Below, piece after piece: positions 56,517 to 64,000 of a DNA stretch of 64,000 bases; the stretch's first letter is position 1, and each line of letters starts with the position of its first letter. Origin of the DNA: Siderastrea siderea. Its lineage: Eukaryota > Cnidaria > Anthozoa > Scleractinia > Rhizangiidae. Where the stretch lies: the NCBI GenBank assembly GCA_964030785.1, contig OZ034968.1, positions 26,116,686-26,180,685 on the forward strand. The letters are read 5' to 3'. The notes below the pieces were generated by a model, which was given only the letters and a program-made list of their open reading frames with translations, did no database searches and was not told where the DNA came from. A program made the translations under genes and the position numbers.

Positions 56517-58960
56517 TTTAGCCCAGCGTTCCATCTCTGAATATCTGAGTTCCGTCTCTTTAACTTTTCGTATGATGCATGCTCCGAACTCCACATAGAT
56601 TTCCTTACGTGGCCGCTATCATGTCTCGTTATACCACTTGTCAAAGTGAATAACTATTTTGTCGGAGTTTTCGGTAACAAATGACAATTCCTGTTAAACT
56701 ACTTGGGTTCAGTATTCCATCTCTTGATGTTTAAGTCCTTTCTCTTTAACTTTTCTTGCGATGACATGCTCTGAGCTTCACATAGATTTCCTTTAGTGGC
56801 CGCCATCTTCTCAAGTAATACGACTTTTGAAAGTGAATAACTATTTTTTGGTTCTTTTCCCGGTAACAAATGGCACATCCTTCTAAACTACTTTGGTTCA
56901 GTATTCCAGCGCTTGATATGTCAGTTCCCCCTCTCTACCTTTTCTCATAATAACATGCTCTGAACTTCACATAGATTTCCTTAAGTGGCCGCCATCTTGT
57001 CACGTTATACCACTCTTGAAAGTGAATAACTATTTTGTTGCAGTCTCCCGGTAACAAATGACACATCTGTTAAACTAATTTGGTTCAGTATTCCCTCTCT
57101 CGGTGTCTCAGTCCCGTATCTTTACCTTTTCTTATGATAACATGCTCTGAACTTTACATAGAATTCCTTAAGTGCCTGCCATGTTGTCACGTCATACCAC
57201 TTTTGAAAGTGAATACCTATTTTCAGTTGTTTAGCCGGTAACAAATGACAAATCGTGTTAAACTAATGTAGCCCAATGTTCCATCTCTGAATGTCTGAGT
57301 TCCGTCTCTTTAACTTTTCGTATGATGGCATGCTCCGAACTCCACATAGATTTCCTTACGTGGCCGCCATCATGTCTCGTTATACCACTTTTCAAAGTGA
57401 ATAACTATTTTGTCGGAGTTTTTTTCGGTAACAAATGACAATTCCCGTTAAACTACTTGGGTTCAGTATTCCATCCCTTGCTGTTTAAGTCCTTTCTCTT
57501 AACTTTTCCTGCAATGACATGCTCTGAGCTTCGCATAGATTTCCTATAGTGGTCGCCATCTTGTCAAGTAATATGACTTTTGATAGTGAATAACTATTTT
57601 TTGGTTCTTTTCCCGGTAACAAATGGCACATCCTTCTAAACTACTTTGGTTCAGTATTCCATCTCTCGATATCTCAGTTCCGCCTCTTTACTGCCTTTTC
57701 TCATAATAACATGCTCTGAACTTCACATAGATTTCCTTAAGTGGCCGCCATCTTGTAACGTTATACCACTTTTGAAAGTGAATAACTATTTTGTTGCAGT
57801 CTTCCCGGTAACAAATAACACATCATGTTAAACTACTTTGGCTCAATATTCCATCTGTTGATATCTCAGTTCCGTCTCTTAATTTTTTCTTGCAACAGCA
57901 TGCTCTGAACTTCAAATAGATTTCCTTACGTGGCCGCCGTCTTGTCAAGTAATGTAACTTTTGAAAGTGGGAGTATTCCTGGTAACAAATAACACATCAT
58001 GATAAACTACTTTGGTTCAGTATTCCATCTCTCGATATCTCAGTTCCGCCTCTCTACTGCCTTTTCTCATAATAACATGCTCTGAACTTCACATAGATTT
58101 CCTTAAGTGGCCGCCATCTTGTAACGTTATACCACTTTTGAAAGTGAATAACTATTTTGTTGCAGTCTTCCCGGTAACAAATAACACATCATGTTAAACT
58201 TCTTTGGCTCAATATTCCATCTGTTGATATCTCAGTTCCGTCTCTTAACTTTTTCTTGCAACAGCATGCTCTGAACTTCAAATAGATTTCCTTACGTGGC
58301 CGCCGTCTTGTCAAGTAATGTAACTTTTGAAAGTGGGAGTATTCCTGGTAACAAATAACACATCATGATAAACTACTTTGGTTCAGTATTCCATCTCTCG
58401 ATGTCTGAGTTCCTTCTCTTCACCTTTTCTTGTGATGACATGCTCCGAACTTCACATAGATTTCCTTACGTAGCCGCCATCGTGTCACGTAAGACAACGT
58501 TAGAAATTGAATAACTATTTTTTGGGAGTTTTCCGGGTAACAAATGACACATGCCGTTAATTTACTTTGGTCCAGTGTTCCATCTCTTGATGTCTCTGTT
58601 CCAGGTAGATTTCCTTAAGTGGCTGCCATGTTTTACGTAATACCACTTGTGAAAGTGAATAACTACTTTTAGTTTTCGGTTTTTTTTTCCAGTAACAAAT
58701 GACACATCCTGTTAGACTAATTTGGCTCAGTATTCCAACTCTTGATATCTCAATGCCGACACGTTAACTTTTTAGGCGGCTGTATGCCCCTGAAAATTGG
58801 ACAAGTAAGTTGCGGTTACCCCATCTTGTCACATAATACAGCTTTTGAAATTAAATAAAACTTTTTTCTATAAGTTCACGATAAAAAAAAGACACATTCT
58901 CTGAAGCTACTTTATTGTACTATTCCATCTCTTGATATATCTCATGTTTGCCACCTTCGT
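56517..58960 (+). repeat. satellite array, about 185-bp unit with 366-bp higher-order repeat
   Basis: About 13 units, each with TTCAGTATTCCATCTCT, ACATGCTCTGAACTTCACAT, GTGGCCGCCATCTTGT and CGGTAACAAATGACACATC. Segments at 57646 and 58012 are nearly identical 366 bp apart, showing a dimeric repeat. Confidence 0.9.
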
Positions 58961-60530
58961 CATAAATGAAGTGAGTAGCCACAATACGTGCAGAAATGTG
59001 TAGTCGCATGTAACAACCTAGAAGTTTTGTGATGTTTCGATATTTTCATGCATGATCGGATCAGGTATTAATTAGATTTTTTGACACCCAGCACGGACCG
59101 GTTTTCTAAGGCGACATTATAATTAAAAAGCGGTTTTCTGGTCACGTTTTCTCAAAAAACGTGCAACAAATGTTCTAAAATGTAATAAAAGCTAGGAAAC
59201 CTCAGTGAAACTATCTACCAGTGCTAACGCAAGACTTATCGTTTATGTGATGGAAAGGCATCATCAGGACCAAATATTTGCGTAAAATTTTGTTTTGACA
59301 CTTTGCTACGTGAGGTAACTAGTCGCGCTTACCTCATGTCCGCCTGCATGCGGACCGTTTGTTATTATATAACTGGCAAACGTGACCATGTCCCGCGGCG
59401 TAATTTTATGTTTCACTTGGTAAATATTTCTGCCATTTGGGAGAGGTAAGTGCCTAAGGTTTCTTTTCAGATTGTTCGGTTACCGATTCGGGAGCTTTCA
59501 AGAAATGAATTCGATATTTTTATATTCTACTTGATGTAGCCCACTACCCAACAAGTTTCAAAGGGGCGTTTCTTATCTATGGTTTTTCGCTCACAAGCCT
59601 AACTATAAAATTAAAAGAGATGGTGCCACACCACTGATCTTCTGATGCGCTAACGACTAGCTCTATGTTACACGCAAAGCAGTCGAACTTCAGCCAGTTT
59701 TTCGTGACTACTGCTGTAGCGATGAGCATCCGACAGTCTGTAGTTTAATATGCACTGAATCACTGAGCCAAACTTAGCTGGGACAACTTTCGAACCTTCG
59801 AACTGCCGTAATTCGTTGAATTTGGTTTGGCTAATAAAATTGTGGCATCTGCAGACCCAGACCGTAGTAACAGAAAAATCAGTCTGAACCTGCCGGTTGA
59901 GACAATATTGGCGGCTACGTGGGTGAAATAAACTTGACCGGGCAACACCCCCAAAACTCAAAACGCGCCAAACCCAAACGCACTCAAACCGCAGATACCC
60001 AAACTCAAAATGAACCAAGCTCAAAAACAAGGCACGCGGGACCCAGCATAAAGGCCCAAAATTAGAAACAAAAATTAATTCCGTAAAACAAAAAGATGTC
60101 ACAAAACCAAGAAAAAAAAGTCGAAATAATCTTGTAACTAAGGATGAAGCCTCTTGGGCTTCTAAAAAGTAATAACAATGGCAAATGCGAAATGAACGCC
60201 ACGAGGAACAGACTAATAAATTCAAAACTTATCTCGTGGATCGGTAAAGAAGCATCTGTATAGATAAACGAACGTGAAGGAAACAGCAAACAAGACGTCA
60301 CGAGAACCAAAATAAAAGCCGATAAATCTTGCGAGAGAGCAGAAGCAGACGCCTGTTGGGCTTGCAACAACATATGCAAATAACAACATCTCATGCCGGA
60401 AAGTACATGAAATAAACAGCGGCCATGAAGAAAAAATTATAAAATATCTCAAGCTGGAAATATTAAACTAAACACCGGCCATGAGGCAACAATTTATAAA
60501 ATCATAAAACACGGAGCCACTGCTACTCAG
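58961..60530. other. stretch without recognised gene
   Basis: A 185-codon minus-strand frame at 59668-60225 is the longest uninterrupted frame here. It is rich in Phe, Leu and Ser, with no motif, splice context or known match, and is probably chance. Confidence 0.4.
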
Positions 60531-60965
60531 TACACGCTATACAGAGTCAAGAAACAAAAATTTCCGCGAAGCGACTTCTGCTCTGGAGCCACATAACATA
60601 CTGACAAGGCCAGAGAACAGTAGATTTAGCGAAATTAAGCCCCTACTTCTAGTACACGCTCGACAGAGTCAGGAAACAAAAATTGCCGTGAAACGACTTC
60701 CGCTCTGAAGCCACAAAACATACTGACAAGGCCAGGGAACAATAGATTTAGCGAAATTAAGCCCCTGCCACTTGTACACGCTCGACAGAGTAAGGAAACA
60801 AAAAGTGCCGTGAAACAACTTCTGCTCTGGAGCCACATATCATACTGACAAGGCCAGGGAACAATAGATTTAGCGAAATTGAGCCTCTGCTTCTAGTACA
60901 CGCTCGACAGAGTCAGGAAACAAAAATTGCCGTGAAATAAAACTTCTGCTCTGAAGCCACAGAAC
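60531..60965 (+). repeat. minisatellite, 122-bp period, about 3.6 units
   Basis: Units contain TACACGCTCGACAGAGTCAG, CTTCTGCTCTGGAGCCACA and GACAAGGCCAGGGAACAATA. TACACGCT recurs at 122-bp steps. Confidence 0.88.
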
Positions 60966-61840
60966 TAACAAGACAACATAAAGAACGAACTGTATGAGAG
61001 TAGCAGGAAAAAACGTGCAAAACAGGAGGGAAAGAAATTAAATGCCCATGGACTTATACGCATGAATAACAAATTCCAGCCATCCCCTGAGCCGGGAATG
61101 GAAAAAGTAGAGGCTGAATTGCTGCACTTGAAATGCAAAACTGAAAACCCTCTCGAGAACATTGTAACCTCAAAGTAGAGAAAAGTTCAACGAAGCATCA
61201 ACCACGTGGAAACGGTTTAGGCAGCTGCGACAAACATACTTACCGACTGCATAGCTGAAAAGAAATGTCTGGAATTTTGGAGGTAAATATAATATACAAA
61301 AAAAAAGAAGCTAGAACGAAAATGCGAAGGGGTGGAGGGGAGAATAGGGGTTGGTAAGCACGTTTAATAAAGCCATGAAGAACAGGACGTGTTTTCTATC
61401 GAAATGATAATGAATTCTATGCGTATGTCTCTCTTATACTCGCTTGGGTAAGACCGCTGTAAATAGTAGTGAGAAACTCTCACAGAATTTTTTTGTTTGG
61501 ATGTACCACGCCATTCAAAAATTCAATTTAGTTTTGTAGCTGACGAATTTTCAGAGCTTAAGCACACCATACAATCCATAAGGTTGCAGGTATTGACCGT
61601 TTGAATGTTATATAGCATTCTAGACATGTTCTAGATAGAAAAGGTCACTGAGAATGTGAAATGAGCGCAAGACCGGTCTTTTTTTTCAGAGACGGCTAAA
61701 ATTCTGACTTCTAAAGTTCTAGAATTGCTCATGTCTGTTGTTATCGTTCTAAAACCTCTAAAACTCAAGAATTTATCGTGACTGTTATCGACTTTCAAAA
61801 TCTTCTAAAACTTCTAAAGCTCTAAAATTGCTCTTATCTG
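60966..61840. other. stretch without recognised gene
   Basis: Contains CTAAAACTTCTAAA-type short repeats at about 61690-61830, leading into satellite sequence. Confidence 0.4.
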
Positions 61841-62112
61841 TCATAGTTCTGTTGTATTACGTTACAAGATGGCGGCCACTTAAGGAAATCTATGTGAAGT
61901 TCGGAGCATGTCATCACAAGAAAAGGTTAAGAGACGGGACCGAGACAACAAGAGATGGAATACTGAACCAATGTAGTTTAACAGGATTTGTTATTTGTTA
62001 CCTGGAAATCTCTCAAAAAATAGATATTCAATTTCTAATGTCGTATTACGTGACATGACGGCGGCCACATAAGGAAATCCATGTGACGTTCGGTGCACGT
62101 TATCATAAGACA
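61841..62112 (-). repeat. satellite units in inverted orientation
   Basis: About one and a half units of the 56517-58960 family on the opposite strand (ACAAGATGGCGGCCACTTAA, then GGAATACTGAACCAATGTAG). Confidence 0.8.
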
Positions 62113-63884
62113 AGAAATTCTGAAGAATTTACAGGCGGCGCATAGTCTGTCAGCCCCTCCCCCCTCCCCTTTTCTTAAGGAAAAAAGGTTTAACTTTAGT
62201 AGTTCGTGGTTTCGGGTGACCTGTTATGGGCAATTTGCACTTCCGTTATGTAAGGAACTAAATGCATGTATGCAACTTGAGAACTTTGTTTGTTTGTAAC
62301 CAGTGACCTCTGTACGACTCTTTCAAATCGTTCTTAAACCTTGATATTCTTAAGCTACAACAGGCGGAAACGCTTTTTGCTCAAAAAGCTTTACATCTCC
62401 TCTTTTGAGCTCAAACTTCATTTTGGCTAGTATTCTTGATTTTACGTAGGGGTTCCGACCAATTTTTTATCGCCAGAAAGCTGTGTGTCTAGAGACATCT
62501 GGAAGACATATTCACGTCAATGCTGAGATAGCTAACTGACTCGTGACGTTTACATTTTTGCGTGTTAACCCGTGCTCTAATACAGATTAAAATGAATGAA
62601 ACTTTATTAAATTAGTTTGAAACCGTGGAAAGACATAAACGAAAGACTGAGAGGTCTTGGACAAGCTTAGACAAAACCAAAATTCTAAAAATTGGGCAGA
62701 ACCGAAAAGCAGAAATGTATTCTTGGTTTTCACTGTCACGCCATAAAATATTAAAATCAAAACCAGCCGATGAAAGAAGCCAAGAATTTGTAATGTTAGA
62801 AAGGATACACAACTAAACAACTTCACCAAGTCTCATATCTGTATGGTATTCGGTTGTTGAGTTATTTGCCAAAACGTTCAACTGAAATTTGTAGAGCTCT
62901 GTATGGAAACGCCATGTTGGTGTCCCATTGGAGGGGCACAAACATGGCCGCCGGAAATCAATGAAAACATCTGGAATTTACTTCTGCTCTTCCAGCGATT
63001 ACTTTTCTCTCGTGAACTACTATACAACCACATTAATTTCTCTCCTAATGCTTTAACTGTCCAAACTACTAAAAATCACAAGGAGAGTCCTTTTTTGCAC
63101 AGGAGAAAGCTTTGTCACGGACGCCGTGTTGGTGTCACGTAGGGTGAAAAGCCAGAAATTTAATATTCTGTATTTTCAAAACGAAAGACGCTACCGAGCT
63201 GAAAACTTGTGAAAAGATATGTTTTAAAGTCATCTTCAACCTGGTGGGGATAAAAAATCTGAAGACCTTGCCATCTCTGATTTTAGAATTTTATGATGTC
63301 ACGTGAAAACCAGCAATTTCCGACCTGGTGCGACGGAATCAATTTAGACTGGTGATACTCAGGCCTTGTTTGTTATTTGATTGAGATTTCATCACTACCG
63401 AATTTTTTTGTTTACTGTTTTGCTTTTTTGGTGTTATGGTTTTTTGGGACGCTATTTATTAAACTATAGAAGCTAGTTCCAGCTATGATTCTGTAAAGGC
63501 CGGGTTTACAGTGGCAGGTATAGATTTCATAGATTGCTTTCCGTCTCGTGCACTGAGAGAACGCACGTGAGCGCGGATGAGCATGTTCTCGATAGCCTTT
63601 GTAAACACTGCCCCTTAAAAACGAAATGTCCTCAAAAACAGCGAAATAAACATTTCAACGCTTACCTTTACTCAACTTCAACACGCCGCGAAACTCAAAA
63701 CAACAAAATTACGCTTCACACTTCTGTTTATAAAAATCTGTGTCACCAACAAATCGTGCGGTATTTGAAACATTAGCTTTCAATCTCCTAAAATCCACGT
63801 CATTATAACGAGCCTGATTATTTAGAGCCCGCGCGGAGACTAAGTCTACTGACTACCGCCAATTCAGGAAGGTGCATAGCCATA
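62113..63884. other. stretch without recognised gene
   Basis: Contains two related short segments, ACGCCATGTTGGTGTC at about 62908 and ACGCCGTGTTGGTGTC at about 63120. No exon recognised. Confidence 0.4.
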
Positions 63885-64000
63885 CCCAAAAGGTGAAGAG
63901 ACTTGACTGAGACATCGAGGGATGGAATTCTGAACCAAAATAGTTTAACGGGATGTGTCATTTGCTACCGAGAAAAGAACCAAAAAATAGTTATTCAATT
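63885..64000 (-). repeat. satellite unit in inverted orientation at window edge
   Basis: Contains GGAATTCTGAACCAAAATAG and AACAAAAAATAGTTATTCAA-like ends of the 185-bp family, running off the window. Confidence 0.75.

Larger units (their letters stand above)
47761..56733. repeat. segmental duplication, block B
   Basis: Counterpart of 1-13488. Private to B are a replacement at about 50315-50905 and an insertion at 53115-54092. Shared parts include the first two HMGR exons, paired hairpin MITEs, degenerate 46-bp repeats and a Penelope-like fragment joined to satellite DNA. Confidence 0.9.

Noticed and set aside
56517..58960. Tandem identical 61-codon genes (57646 and 58012)
   Set aside because: Frames are by-products of a satellite unit; no start context or conserved protein.
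59668..60225. 185-codon minus-strand open frame
   Set aside because: Longest uninterrupted frame in the window, but biased composition, no motif, no splice or family signal; low-stop chance frame opposite A-rich DNA.

Overview
The window looks like eukaryotic, intron-rich, repeat-dense animal DNA. It is most likely from a cnidarian, plausibly a stony coral, although this is inferred from the mix of protein relics and repeats rather than proven. Coding density is very low. Nearly every open frame longer than 60 codons is chance or transposon debris; the real coding signal consists of short exons with GT-AG borders.

The backbone is a direct segmental duplication. Block A (1 to about 13,488, running off the left edge) and block B (about 47,761 to 56,733) share the same order of sequence. 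Each carries the 5' exons of a minus-strand 3-hydroxy-3-methylglutaryl-CoA reductase (HMGR) gene. The B copy can be followed to its stop codon: six exons from 49,886 down to 33,837 join in frame to 1,227 bp (408 residues plus stop). They form a soluble HMGR catalytic domain with Glu, Lys, Asp and His catalytic residues all present. Copy A shows only its first two recognisable exons before the window ends. The true 5' exon of neither copy is identified.

Because A and B are paralogous, each acts as an empty-site control for the other. Comparing them defines insertions with target duplications: a 1.8 kb fold-back element in TTAA, a 1.06 kb TTAA element inside a Penelope-like reverse transcriptase, a trio of tRNA-derived SINEs flanked by a 13-bp duplication, a 1.1 kb CATTGCC-ended element, and, on the B side, an insert with a Crypton-type recombinase fragment.

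The HMGR-B introns are packed with transposons: a 1.3 kb fold-back element (intron 5), a 2 kb element whose ends are arrays of GGAATTCCATGG-like words (intron 4), and in intron 3 a Penelope-like element 3' end (GIY-YIG region plus a hammerhead ribozyme) split by a 7.1 kb inverted-repeat element.

Between the blocks (13.5-33.5 kb) lie a decayed Crypton recombinase, a C2H2 zinc-finger gene fragment, a tandem triplet of TTAACCC-ended MITEs, the 3' end of an M1 aminopeptidase gene on the plus strand, and several hairpin MITEs and minisatellites. To the right of block B (56.5-64 kb) an approximately 185-bp satellite, joined to the Penelope fragment, is expanded and reappears in inverted orientation at 61.8-62.1 kb and at the right edge. 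No rRNA gene, functional tRNA gene, CRISPR array or bacterial-type operon is visible.
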